Below are positions 26,030 to 35,952 of a stretch of 64,000 nucleotides of DNA, piece after piece; position 1 is the first letter of the stretch; each line of letters starts with the position of its first letter. The stretch covers positions 372,001 to 436,000 of the forward strand of contig JADKCZ010000005.1 of NCBI GenBank assembly GCA_016718565.1, read 5' to 3'. The position numbers and the translations under genes are program-made. Below the pieces are notes generated by a model. It was not told the DNA's origin. It worked only from the letters and a program-made list of their open reading frames with translations, and made no database searches. This DNA is from Anaeromyxobacter sp. GTDB taxonomy: Bacteria; Myxococcota; Myxococcia; Myxococcales; Anaeromyxobacteraceae.

Positions 26030-26509
26030 ATGTCCATGGACGTCGGCTCCAAGTCAGTCAGGAGCGACATCAACGTCACGCCGCTGGTCGACGTGGTGCT
26101 GGTGCTCCTCATCATCTTCATGGTCATCACGCCCATGCTGCAGCGCGGCAAGCCGGTGACGCTGCCGGAGGCCAAGCACGTCTCCACGCTCGGCAAGGGC
26201 GGCGACCCCATCCTGCTCTCGGTCACCAAGGACGGGCGGGTCTGGCTGGACGGCGAGCTGCACTCCAAGGAGGAGGTCAAGGACGACCAGATCTCCGCCG
26301 AGGTCACCCTGGAGATCCAGGCGCGCCCCACCGTGCCCATCATGGTGAAGATCGATCGTGACGTGCCGTACAAGCGGGTCCGCGAGGTGGTGCTGGAGGT
26401 CAGCAAGACGCACGTCATGGGCGTCTCCCTGGCGGCCTCCAAGGTCGACGACGGCTCCGAGGAGCCGGCCGCGGGCGCCCCGGCGGGCGAGAAGGCGGAG
26501 GGCAAGTAG
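26030..26509 (+). CDS. exbD: ExbD/TolR-family protein, first copy
   Basis: 159 residues. SDINVTPLVDVVLVLLIIFM is the single membrane helix with the conserved Asp needed for proton coupling; the periplasmic domain follows (VSLTKDGRVWLDG-like region, then RVREVVLEVSKT). The C-terminal 20 residues are Ala/Glu-rich. ATG 26030 has AAGGAGAGGGAG upstream. The second exbD starts 2 bases after its stop. Confidence 0.93.
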   Translation: MSMDVGSKSVRSDINVTPLVDVVLVLLIIFMVITPMLQRGKPVTLPEAKHVSTLGKGGDPILLSVTKDGRVWLDGELHSKEEVKDDQISAEVTLEIQARPTVPIMVKIDRDVPYKRVREVVLEVSKTHVMGVSLAASKVDDGSEEPAAGAPAGEKAEGK

Positions 26510-26511
26510 CC

Positions 26512-26988
26512 ATGGGAATGGCACTCGGCACCAAGAAGCCCACCTCCGACATCAACGTCACGCCGCTCATCGACGTGGTGCTGGTGCTCCTGATCATCTT
26601 CATGGTGCTCACGCCGCTGGCGGAGAAGCAGAAGTACACCCGCGTGCCGGAGTACCAGCCGGAGGCGCAGCCGGTCCCGCCCGACTCCGTGCCGCCCGAC
26701 CAGACGGTGCTGACGGCGCTGCCCAACGGCATGGTGCTGCTCAACAAGCAGCTCATGACGCTGGAGCAGGCGGCCGTGAAGCTGGAGCCCAACTACGACG
26801 GGCGCCCGTCCAAGGTGCTGTTCTTCAACGCCGACGACAAGACGCACTATGGCGTGGCCATGGCGGCGCTCGACATGGCCCACGGGGCCGGCGTCAATAC
26901 CATCGGCCTGATGACCGACCCGCCGCTGGTGACCGCCGAGGCCCCGGCCGACGGGGCGCCGGCCGAGGCCCCGCCCCCGACGCCCTGA
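26512..26988 (+). CDS. exbD: ExbD/TolR-family protein, second copy
   Basis: 158 residues. SDINVTPLIDVVLVLLIIFMV carries the membrane helix and essential Asp. The periplasmic part differs from the first copy (EYQPEAQPVPPDSVPPDQ, then LPNGMVLLNKQLMTLEQAA). Two different ExbD proteins beside one ExbB suggest a mixed complex. Start ATG 26512, two bases after the previous stop, so translation is probably coupled. Confidence 0.92.
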   Translation: MGMALGTKKPTSDINVTPLIDVVLVLLIIFMVLTPLAEKQKYTRVPEYQPEAQPVPPDSVPPDQTVLTALPNGMVLLNKQLMTLEQAAVKLEPNYDGRPSKVLFFNADDKTHYGVAMAALDMAHGAGVNTIGLMTDPPLVTAEAPADGAPAEAPPPTP

Positions 26989-27107
26989 TCGTCGCGACGC
27001 CGGGCCGCACCCATGGGGCCGGTCCGCCAGGGCCGGCCTCTCGTCGCGTCAGGGGGCGGGCGCCAGGCCGCTCGCCGGTGCGGCGCGGCGGAGGCTGGTC
27101 CGGCCCG

Positions 27108-28052
27108 TCAGGCGGGCGTCAGGCCGGCCAGCAGCGCCTCGAGCTCGGGCGGCAGCGGGCACTCCACCACCACCCGGCCGCCGTCGGGCGACTCGAAGCC
27201 GAGCCTGGCCGCGTGCAGGGCGTGGCGGCCCAGCCCGGGCAGCGCCGCCGCCTCGCCGCCGTAGAGCTGGTCGCCGCTCACCGGGTGGCCCTGCAGGGCC
27301 AGGTGGGCGCGGATCTGGTGCATGGCGCCGGTGGTGATGCGCACCCGCAGCAGCGTCTGGCGCTGGAAGCGGCGCTCCACCTCCCATCGCGTCTCGGCGG
27401 GCCGGGGCGAGAAGCCCTGCTGGCGCAGCCGGTCCTCGGCCTCGGCGTCGGGCGCCGGCACCACCCGGCTCCCCCGCTGCGCCAGCGGCGCGGTGCAGAC
27501 GCCGCCGGCCGCCACCCGGCCCTCCACCAGCGCCAGGTAGACCTTCTCGACGGAGCGGCGGCGCAGCTGGTCGTGCAGCCGCTCCCAGGCGTCCCGGTCG
27601 CGGGCGAAGAGGATGCAGCCGCTGGTCTCGAGGTCGAGCCGCTGCGCCGCGCCGCCCTCGCGCGGATCGAGCGAGGCCGCGGCGCACTCCGGGTAGCGGG
27701 CCACCACCGCGTTGGCCAGCGTGCCGCGCTCGCCGGGCCTGAGCGGGTGCACCGCCACGCCGGCCGGCTTGTCCACCACCAGGAAGCGCGGGTGCTCGAG
27801 CAGCACGGCCAGCGGCACCTCCGGCTCCGGCTCCGGCGGGCCGCGCGGCCCCTCCACCTCCAGCACCACCTCCTGCCCGGGCGCGGCCGGGTCGGCGGCG
27901 CGGGCGCGCCGACCGGCCACCCGCACCTCGCCGAGGGCGAAGGCGCGCTTCAGGGCGGCGCGCCCCAGGCCGAGGGCGTCGGCCAGCGCCCGGTCGAGCC
28001 GGCCCTCGACGGCGGCGGGGAGGATGACGGTGCGTCGCACGGGGTGCTCCAT
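27108..28052 (-). CDS. RluA-family RNA pseudouridine synthase
   Basis: 314 residues. An S4-like RNA-binding domain is at the N-terminus (EGRLDRALADALGLGRAALKRAF), then the catalytic domain with AQRLDLETSGCILFARD, where the Asp is the nucleophile, and HQIRAHLALQGHPVSGDQLYGG near residue 250. It converts uridine to pseudouridine in rRNA or tRNA; the exact site (RluD, RluC or RluA type) is not clear. ATG 28052. The next gene upstream on the same strand ends 46 bp away. Confidence 0.88.
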   Translation of the reverse strand: MEHPVRRTVILPAAVEGRLDRALADALGLGRAALKRAFALGEVRVAGRRARAADPAAPGQEVVLEVEGPRGPPEPEPEVPLAVLLEHPRFLVVDKPAGVAVHPLRPGERGTLANAVVARYPECAAASLDPREGGAAQRLDLETSGCILFARDRDAWERLHDQLRRRSVEKVYLALVEGRVAAGGVCTAPLAQRGSRVVPAPDAEAEDRLRQQGFSPRPAETRWEVERRFQRQTLLRVRITTGAMHQIRAHLALQGHPVSGDQLYGGEAAALPGLGRHALHAARLGFESPDGGRVVVECPLPPELEALLAGLTPA

Positions 28053-28098
28053 ACGGCCCGGGGTGGCCCGCTGGCAAGCGCCGTCCGCCCGGCGGGGC

Positions 28099-28689
28099 TC
28101 AGCGGGCGCGGCCCCCCTCGGGCCGGCTGGCCATGCGCACCACCCCGTAGAAGAGCTGGCGCTCGGTGTAGAGGCGGCGCTCCCGGCCGCCGTCGCGCCG
28201 CGCCCCGGCCGGCCGCTCGAGCCACATGCGGGCGCGCGCCAGGCCGTGGTGGGAGAAGGGGGCCAGCAGCTCGGCGGGCGCCGCCGCCAGGTAGCGGTCG
28301 CGCAGCCGCCGCACCCGCCGCGTGAAGGCGTCCCGCGGCAGGGCGCCGTGGCGCCGGCCGCGGTGGAGGCGGCCGTCGAAGCGGGTGGAGGCGTGCCACA
28401 GCTCGTGCAGCACGGTCTCGACGCGCGCCTCCGGCGTGGAGTCGAGGAACCAGAGCGGGCGCAGCGTGATGACGTAGCGGATGTCGCGGCCGCGGATGCG
28501 GATGAGCGGGGCGCCGGGGCGCGGGGCGGCCGGGCGGATGGTGGCGCGGGAGGCGCGGCGGGCCTCGCCGGCCACCACCAGCAGGCGCGACGCGTCCACG
28601 TGGGCCAGCTCGGGCAGGCGGGCGGCGGCGTCGCGCACCAGCCGCTTCACGGCCAGCGTCACGTTGAGGCGGGGCACGGGGTGGAGCAT
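28099..28689 (-). CDS. Putative HExxH metal-dependent protein (SprT-like)
   Basis: 196 residues from ATG 28689; the open frame continues upstream only through hexamer-repeat DNA, so this start is chosen. VETVLHELWHAS gives a HExxH zinc motif near residue 88, with a possible third ligand His further on (APFSHHGLARARMWLER). The setting RLVRDAAARLPELAHVD and the preserved basic C-terminal half resemble SprT-type proteins, but the family is not certain. Function unknown. It is probably co-transcribed with the pseudouridine synthase. Confidence 0.6.
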   Translation of the reverse strand: MLHPVPRLNVTLAVKRLVRDAAARLPELAHVDASRLLVVAGEARRASRATIRPAAPRPGAPLIRIRGRDIRYVITLRPLWFLDSTPEARVETVLHELWHASTRFDGRLHRGRRHGALPRDAFTRRVRRLRDRYLAAAPAELLAPFSHHGLARARMWLERPAGARRDGGRERRLYTERQLFYGVVRMASRPEGGRAR

Positions 28690-28720
28690 GGCCCGCCGGG
28701 CGGCGCGGGGACAAGCGCGG

Positions 28721-28799
28721 GCCGGGGCCGGGGCCGGGGCCGGGGCCGGGGCCGGGGTCGGGGTCGGGGTCGGGGTCGCGGTCGCGGGCGCGGGCGCGG
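28721..28799 (+). repeat. G-rich hexamer repeat tract (GGGGCC/GGGGTC), intergenic
   Basis: About 13 hexamers: GGGGCC units pass into GGGGTC, then GCGGTC/GCGGGC. It lies just upstream of the HExxH gene on the other strand and 65 bp before the next plus-strand gene. Similar tracts are at 31050, 44472 and 57031, all with G on the plus strand. Confidence 0.9.
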
Positions 28800-28864
28800 C
28801 GAGCGGCGCGGATTCGGCGCGGCCAGCTTGAACGCCCCGTCCGGGGTCGCTAGCATGCCCGGAG

Positions 28865-29161
28865 ATGTCCCTCCCGCTCACGCTCGGGCTGCTCGTGCTG
28901 CTGGCCGTCCTCGGCCTCCGGTGGCGGCGCCGCGAGGCGGCGCTGCGGCAGGAGCTGGACGCCCTCACCGAGCGGCTGCACGAGCTCGGGGCGCGGATGG
29001 AGGCCGACGAGCAGGACCTGGCCGACGCCCTCTCCTCCTCCGGCGTGGCCGAGCAGCTGCTGCTCGAGAAGGGCATCGCCGACGAGGACGAGATGGAGGC
29101 GGTGCGCCGCCGCCTCGACGCCGAGGGCGGCCCCCGCGAAGGCGACGACGCGCTGCACTAA
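28865..29161 (+). CDS. Small membrane-anchored coiled-coil protein
   Basis: 98 residues. One N-terminal helix (LPLTLGLLVLLAVLGLRW) followed by a basic stop-transfer stretch RRRE and a charged helix with heptad-like Leu spacing (QELDALTERLHELGARMEAD). The rest is acidic. ATG 28865 with GGAG 5 bases upstream. Isolated on the plus strand between minus-strand genes, so it should have its own promoter, possibly inside or next to the hexamer tract. Function unknown. Confidence 0.55.
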   Translation: MSLPLTLGLLVLLAVLGLRWRRREAALRQELDALTERLHELGARMEADEQDLADALSSSGVAEQLLLEKGIADEDEMEAVRRRLDAEGGPREGDDALH

Positions 29162-29180
29162 ACACGCGCCGCCACCCCCA

Positions 29181-29279
29181 CGCGCCGCCTTGGCGGCGCG
29201 GCCTGTGGCGTCCCGCTCCTCCTACCCAAACACGCGCCGCCTTGGCGGCGCGGCCTGTGGCCATCCGCTCCTCCTACCG
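29181..29279. repeat. Two 47 bp direct repeats with hairpins
   Basis: Units at 29181-29227 and 29233-29279 are nearly identical; each starts with ACGCGCCGCCTTGGCGGCGC, an 8 bp inverted repeat around TT, and ends with CCGCTCCTCCTACC. They follow the small membrane protein gene and could end its transcript. Confidence 0.75.
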
Positions 29280-29388
29280 GGCAAGTGCCGCTTCACCCAA
29301 GGGTTCGCCTCTCCCCTCCGCCGCACGGCATGCCTCCACTCCGCGCCTGCATGGCAGGCGCTCCGCTCGGCACGAACGGATGGTCCAC

Positions 29389-30180
29389 CTACCGCCGCGG
29401 CGTGCGCCCAGTGCGCTTCGGCGGCCGCCCGCCGGCGGGCCGGGCAGGCCGCCCAGGCCGCGCATCCCTGGTCGGCCGCTCCCCGCGAGGAGGCCGGCCA
29501 GCGCGGGGCGGCCGCTCCTCACGGGCCGGCCGGCCGACGCGAGGCGACCGCTCCTCGCGAGCCGGCCGCCCAGCGCGTGCCGTGCGCTCGCCGCGAGGCT
29601 GCCAGCCGGCGCGTGCCGGCCGCTCGTCGCGGGTGGGCCTGTCACCGCGGGGGGGACGCTCGCCGCGCTCAGGCCGGCCACCACGTGCCGGCCGCTCCTC
29701 GCGCTCGGGCCGGCCGCCTCGGAACGGACGGTCGCCGCGAGGAGGACGCTCGCCGCGCGCCGGGCGGTCACCGCCGCCGAAGGCGCCCCTGGGCTTCCGC
29801 GGGCGGGCCGGCCGCGCCGGGGCGGGCGCAGGCTCGGCGCGCCTGGCCACCGGCGGCCCCTTCTCGAAGCGCGGCCGCTCGGGGTGCTTCCGGTAGAGCA
29901 GCACCACCCGGCCGATGAGCTGGGCCACCTGGACCCCGGGCAGCGCCGCCAGCCAGGCGGCCACCTCGAAGCGGTCCTCCGGGCTCTCCGAGCCGACCTT
30001 CACCTTGATGAGCTCGTGGGCCAGGAGCTGCTCGTCGAGCGCCCTGGCCACCGCCGGCGTGGCCCCCTCCTTGCCGACCTGCACCACCGGCGAGAGGTGG
30101 TGGCCGGCGCCGCGCAGCGTCTTGCGCAGGGGCGAGGCGGCCATGAGGGACTGCTTCTTCGGGTTGGTCGGAGCGGGCAC
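29389..30180 (-). CDS. yhbY: YhbY/CRM-domain RNA-binding protein with Arg-rich tail
   Basis: 263 residues from GTG 30180, four bases after the previous stop codon. Residues 13-110 are a YhbY/CRM domain: LRKTLRGAGHHLSPVVQVGKEG at the start and GRVVLLYRK near the end, as in the ribosome-associated protein YhbY (about 97 residues in E. coli). The remaining 150 residues are a low-complexity tail of Arg/Gly/Pro/Glu units such as RPARGERPPRGDRPFRGGRP, similar to RGG-type RNA-binding regions. It probably acts in ribosome assembly (family knowledge); the tail role is unknown. Last gene of a long minus-strand run. Confidence 0.8.
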   Translation of the reverse strand: MPAPTNPKKQSLMAASPLRKTLRGAGHHLSPVVQVGKEGATPAVARALDEQLLAHELIKVKVGSESPEDRFEVAAWLAALPGVQVAQLIGRVVLLYRKHPERPRFEKGPPVARRAEPAPAPARPARPRKPRGAFGGGDRPARGERPPRGDRPFRGGRPEREERPARGGRPERGERPPRGDRPTRDERPARAGWQPRGERTARAGRPAREERSPRVGRPAREERPPRAGRPPRGERPTRDARPGRPARPAGGRPPKRTGRTPRR

Positions 30181-30183
30181 GGG

Positions 30184-32124
30184 TCACTTCCTCAGGTACT
30201 TCAGTTCGCGCTGCATGTCGGTGTGGTCGGGGGCCACGCCCAGGCCGCGCTTGAGCTGCTTCTCGGCCAGCGGCAGGTCGCCCAGGAGCTTGGCCATCTG
30301 GCCGAGGAACAGGTAGCCCTGGGAGCACCGCGGGTTCTTCTTCAGGCCCGCCTCGATGAGGCCGGCCGCCGCAGGGTGGACCTTCTTCTTGTCGGCCGCC
30401 AGCAGGAACTCGCACCAGGCCTTCCACATCGCGAACTCGGCCTCGTCGGGGTTCAGCACCATGGCGTCGCTGAACTTGACGATGGCCTCCTCGTAGCGGC
30501 GGGCCTTCACCAGGAGCGTGCCGGCCTGGAAGACGTTCTCGGCCTGCAGGATGTTCATGATGTCGACGTCCACCCCGGCGCCGGTCCTGAGATCCTCGGT
30601 GTACTTGGCGCGGCGGGCCTCGTCGCCCAGCACGCCCCAGGCCTCGCCGATGCGCGAGAAGACGTCGGCGCAGAGCTTCTTCACCTCGGGCGGCGCGCCG
30701 GCCGGCACGGTGTCGGGGTGGTAGGTCTTGGCGAGCTGGAAGTAGGCCACCTTGACCGCCGCCGCCGCCGCGTCGGGCTTGACGCCCAGCACCTGGAAGA
30801 GGTCGGCGTCCTTGGCCGTGATGCGGGAGAGCAGCGCCTGCAGGGCCACCGGGTCGGCCTGGGGCGGCAGCGCGGCCGCGGCCTGGGGCGCGGCCGGTCG
30901 GGCAGGCGCCGCGGGGCGAGGGGCGGCGGGGCGCGGCGGAGGCTGCGCGGGCCGGGGCACGGCCGCGGCGGGGACGGGCGGGCGCGAGTGCGGCGGGGGC
31001 ACCGCCGGAGTGGCGCCAGGCGGCGGGGTCAGCGCAGGGCCGGCGGCACGGGTCGTGGTCGGGGCCGTGGTCGGGGTCGCGGTCGGGGTCGTGGTCGGGG
31101 CCGATTCCGCGGCAGCCATCGGCTGGGGCGGGGTCAGCACCGGCGCCGCCTGCCGGGCCGGCGGCGGCGCCGGCGGGGCCTCCCCCTCCCGCGGCGGCAC
31201 GAAGGTCAGGAGCTCGGTCTCCGCGAGGAGCAGCGCCACCCGCAGCACGGTGGTGGCCTCGGCCGAGGAGGCGCGCGCCACGTCGGCCAGGCGGCGGCCG
31301 TCGAGCTGCGCGGCGGCGCGGGCCTCCTGCGGGGTCAGCCGCAGGTCCTCCGGCCGGATGCGCCCGCCCACCCGCGCGGTCCCGAGCTGCTCGCGCTCGC
31401 CGAGCCGGCGGCGCACCGCGGCGGCGTCCAGCGCCCGCACCGCCACGCCGAGCAGCGCCCAGGGCGGGCCGAGCGAGAAGGCGCCGGGCGGGGGGGCCAC
31501 GCCCGGCTCCCAGCGCCAGGTCCCCTGCTCGGCGCCGAGCGCCCGCGTCACCAGCTGGGCGCCGTGCTCCTGCAGCCAGCGGGCGATGTCGCCCGGGTTG
31601 ACCAGCCGCAGCGTCACCAGCGCCGCCACCACGTCGCCGCCCACCTGGTCGCGGGCCGCCTCGGCCTGCGCCACCTGCGCCTCGGTGACCGCGCCGCGGA
31701 ACAGGAGGAAGCGCGGCAGGGCGTCGTCCGGGCTGGCCGAGGAGGCGTGCTCCACCGCCCCCTTGCGGAAGACCAGCCGGTAGCCCTTCCCGGGCGGCAG
31801 CAGGGTGAGCCGCCCGCTGGCCTGGGTGGAGGCGCACAGCGAGAAGAGGTGCAGGCCGCTCTCCCGGTCCAGGGCGCCCTCCTGCGGCAGCCCGGCGGCG
31901 ATGGCGGCGGCGGCGGTGACCTCCGGCGCGGCCAGCCCGTAGCGCGCGCCGGGCGCCACGGGGGGCGCCGCGGGTGCGGGCGGGGGCGCCGCGGCCGGCC
32001 GCTGCGGAGGCGGGCCAGCCGGCGGCGCACCCCCGGAGGGCGCGCCGCCGTCCGGGGCGACGCGCTCCAGCCGGGGCGGTGGGGTCGACGCGCCGGTCGG
32101 CCGGGTCTTCGGGGGCTCCGCCAC
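30184..32124 (-). CDS. DUF4388-like / DnaJ-domain / TPR protein
   Basis: 646 residues. A Pro/Ala-rich start leads into a region (about 60-330) with the repeated SGRLTLL...GKGYRLVFRKGAVEHA pattern of DUF4388-type myxobacterial proteins. A second Pro/Thr/Ala-rich linker contains PT repeats. Then a J domain (about 425-500) with the HPD motif in AKTYHPDTV, followed by TPR-like helices (540-640, e.g. EEAIVKFSDAMVLNPDEAEF). The HPD suggests it stimulates an Hsp70. It starts 6 bp after the mutase stop and overlaps the yhbY transcript. Role unknown. Confidence 0.7.
   Translation of the reverse strand: MAEPPKTRPTGASTPPPRLERVAPDGGAPSGGAPPAGPPPQRPAAAPPPAPAAPPVAPGARYGLAAPEVTAAAAIAAGLPQEGALDRESGLHLFSLCASTQASGRLTLLPPGKGYRLVFRKGAVEHASSASPDDALPRFLLFRGAVTEAQVAQAEAARDQVGGDVVAALVTLRLVNPGDIARWLQEHGAQLVTRALGAEQGTWRWEPGVAPPPGAFSLGPPWALLGVAVRALDAAAVRRRLGEREQLGTARVGGRIRPEDLRLTPQEARAAAQLDGRRLADVARASSAEATTVLRVALLLAETELLTFVPPREGEAPPAPPPARQAAPVLTPPQPMAAAESAPTTTPTATPTTAPTTTRAAGPALTPPPGATPAVPPPHSRPPVPAAAVPRPAQPPPRPAAPRPAAPARPAAPQAAAALPPQADPVALQALLSRITAKDADLFQVLGVKPDAAAAAVKVAYFQLAKTYHPDTVPAGAPPEVKKLCADVFSRIGEAWGVLGDEARRAKYTEDLRTGAGVDVDIMNILQAENVFQAGTLLVKARRYEEAIVKFSDAMVLNPDEAEFAMWKAWCEFLLAADKKKVHPAAAGLIEAGLKKNPRCSQGYLFLGQMAKLLGDLPLAEKQLKRGLGVAPDHTDMQRELKYLRK
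31050..31102 (+). repeat. G-rich hexamer repeat tract inside the DnaJ-domain gene
   Basis: About nine hexamers of GGTCGT/GGGGCC/GGGGTC/GCGGTC type; on the minus strand they encode a Thr/Pro/Ala linker (TTTPTATPTTAPTTT). Confidence 0.85.
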
Positions 32125-32130
32125 GCGGGG

Positions 32131-33798
32131 TTAGAGTACCACCGTCTCCCGGTACTCGCCGTAGACGTCCCGCATGGCGTCGCAGATCTCGCCCAGCGTG
32201 GCGTTGGCCTTCACGGCCGTGAGGATCAGCGGCATGAGGTTCTCGGTGCCCTTGGCGCCGGCCCGCACCGCGTCCACCGCCTGCTTGGCCGCGGTGTTGT
32301 CGCGGCGGGCCCGGAAGGCCTTGACCCGCGCCACCTGCTGCGCCTCCAGGGCCGGGTCGATCTTCATGATGGTGACCTTGGGGTCCTCGGCCTTGTAGGC
32401 GTTGACGCCCACCACCACGTGCTCCTTGGCCTCCACGCCCTTCTGCCAGGCGTAGGCGGCGTCCTGGATCTCGCGCTGCACGTAGCCCTTGGAGATGGCC
32501 TGCACCATGCCGCCCAGCTCGTCGATCTTGGCGATGTACTGCTCGGCCCGCCCCTCGATCTCGTCGGTCATGGCCTCGATGGCCCAGCTGCCGCCCAGGG
32601 GGTCGATGACGTCGGCCACCCCCGACTCGTTGGCGATGATCTGCTGGGTGCGCAGCGCGATCTGCACCGAGTCCTGGGTGGGCAGGCCCAGCGCCTCGTC
32701 GCGGCTGTTGGTGTGCAGCGACTGGGTGCCGCCCAGCACCGCCGAGAGCGCCTGCAGCGTGACCCGCACCACGTTGTTGTCGGGCTGCTGCGCGGTCAGC
32801 ATCGAGCCGGCCGTCTGGGTGTGGAAGCGCAGCATCCAGGAGCGCGGGTCCTTGGCCTTGAAGCGCTCCTTCATGATGCGGGCCCACAGACGGCGGGCGG
32901 CGCGGAACTTGGCCACCTCCTCCAGCAGGTTGTTGTGGGCGTTGAAGAAGAAGGAGAGCCGGCCGGCGAAGGCGTCCACGTCGAGCCCGGCCTTGACGGC
33001 CGCGTCGACGTACTGGATGCCGTCGGCCAGCGTGAAGGCCACCTCCTGCACCGCCGTCGAGCCGGCCTCGCGGATGTGGTAGCCCGAGATGGAGATGGGG
33101 TTCCACTTCGGCATCACCTTGGCGGTGTAGGCGAAGATGTCGGTGATGATCCGCAGCGAGGGCACCGGCGGGTAGATGTAGGTGCCGCGGGCGGCGTACT
33201 CCTTGAGCAGGTCGTTCTGGATGGTGCCCTGCAGGTCGCCGGGGGCCACGCCCTGCTTCTCGCCGATGGCCTGGTAGAGCGAGAGCAGCACCGCCGCCGA
33301 GGCGTTGATGGTCATCGAGGTGGAGACGGTGCCGAGCGGGATCTGGTCGAAGAGGATCCCCATGTCCTCGATCGAGTCGATGGCCACGCCCACCTTGCCC
33401 ACCTCGCCCATGGCGCGCACGTGGTCGGAGTCGCGCCCCATCTGCGTGGGCAGGTCGAAGGCCACCGAGAGGCCGGTCTGGCCGCTCTTGAGCAGGTAGC
33501 GGTAGCGCTCGTTGGACTCGGCGGCGGTGCCGAAGCCGGCGTACTGGCGCATGGTCCAGAAGCGGGCCCGGTACATGGTGGGCTGCACGCCGCGGGTGAA
33601 GGGGTACTCGCCGGGCAGGCCGAGGCGGGCCTCCAGGCCGGGGGCCACGTCGTCCGGCCCGTAGACCGGCTGCTGCACCACGCCGCCGGTGGTCTCGAAG
33701 CGCGCGCGGCGCTCCTTCCCCTTGGCGACCGCCTTCTGGTAGGTCGCCTTCAGCCAGCGGTCCTTCTCGGTCTTCGACTGCGCGCGCTCGTCAGCCAT
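32131..33798 (-). CDS. mcmA: Methylmalonyl-CoA mutase, large catalytic subunit without B12-binding domain
   Basis: 555 residues. The TIM-barrel domain is complete: MYRARFWTMRQYAGFGTAAESNERYRYLL, SVAFDLPTQMGRDSD, GDLQGTIQNDLLKEY, ISISGYHIREAGSTA, and the His/Asn segment FFFNAHNNLLEEV. It stops before the C-terminal B12 domain, so, as in the two-subunit type, a separate small B12-binding protein is needed; it is not in this window. It rearranges methylmalonyl-CoA to succinyl-CoA with adenosylcobalamin. It lies downstream of the biotin carboxylase and biotinyl-domain genes in one transcript (75 bp gap), linking it with propionate breakdown. Confidence 0.93.
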   Translation of the reverse strand: MADERAQSKTEKDRWLKATYQKAVAKGKERRARFETTGGVVQQPVYGPDDVAPGLEARLGLPGEYPFTRGVQPTMYRARFWTMRQYAGFGTAAESNERYRYLLKSGQTGLSVAFDLPTQMGRDSDHVRAMGEVGKVGVAIDSIEDMGILFDQIPLGTVSTSMTINASAAVLLSLYQAIGEKQGVAPGDLQGTIQNDLLKEYAARGTYIYPPVPSLRIITDIFAYTAKVMPKWNPISISGYHIREAGSTAVQEVAFTLADGIQYVDAAVKAGLDVDAFAGRLSFFFNAHNNLLEEVAKFRAARRLWARIMKERFKAKDPRSWMLRFHTQTAGSMLTAQQPDNNVVRVTLQALSAVLGGTQSLHTNSRDEALGLPTQDSVQIALRTQQIIANESGVADVIDPLGGSWAIEAMTDEIEGRAEQYIAKIDELGGMVQAISKGYVQREIQDAAYAWQKGVEAKEHVVVGVNAYKAEDPKVTIMKIDPALEAQQVARVKAFRARRDNTAAKQAVDAVRAGAKGTENLMPLILTAVKANATLGEICDAMRDVYGEYRETVVL

Positions 33799-33873
33799 GT
33801 GGTCCCTCGCTCCCTCGTCGTTCGGCGCGGCCTGGTCGAGGGCCGCGCGCCGTGTGTACCACCCGTGCCCCGC

Positions 33874-34382
33874 TCACTCCACCGCGCAGAGGCGGGCGTT
33901 CCCCTCCACCACCTGCCCCGGCGCCACCGCCAGGTCCACCACCGTGCCGGCCCTGGGCGCCCGGAGCTCGTTCTCCATCCGCATGGCCTCGATGACCAGC
34001 AAGGGCTGCCCGGCCACCACCCGCTCGCCGTCGCGGCACAGCACCCGCACCACCCGGCAGGCCACCGGCGCGGTGAGCGTCTGCCGCCCCTCCACCGTGA
34101 ACGCGCCGGGGGCGCGCCGCAGCCGCAGGCGCCGCTCGTCGAGCAGCTCGAGCGGGAAGACCGAGTCGCGCACCCGCACCCGCACCAGCGCCTCGCGGCG
34201 GTCCAGGGTGGCGGTGTAGCTGGCCAGGTCGACGATCAGCGAGAGGGTGCCGTGATCGTGCTGGAAGGCGTCCACCCGGTGGACCCGATCGCCCAGCCGC
34301 ACCGTGTAGACGCCCGGCGACTCCTCGGCCACCTCCACCGCCACCTCGCGGGCGCCGCCGTCCAGCAGGGCCACGTAGCCGC

Positions 34383-34395
<13 letters not shown>
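33874..34395 (-). CDS. Biotinyl-domain (BCCP-like) protein with Arg in place of the biotinylated Lys
   Basis: 173 residues from GTG 34395, overlapping the end of the biotin carboxylase gene by 13 bases; GTG 34386 with a GTGA overlap is an alternative start. The last 70 residues follow the biotinyl domain, but the attachment motif reads VIEAMRMENELRAP, with CGG (Arg) where AMKM has the biotinylated Lys. The usual PMPG-type hairpin also differs (TAPVACRVVRVL). The first 100 residues resemble the linker region of propionyl-CoA carboxylase carriers. If the residue is truly Arg, the protein cannot be biotinylated there. The genomic position still implies carboxylase function. Confidence 0.75.
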
Positions 34396-35915
<1,520 letters not shown>

Positions 35916-35952
35916 GCTTCGGGCCTCTGGGGGCGGCGCCGGGGCGCCGCGC

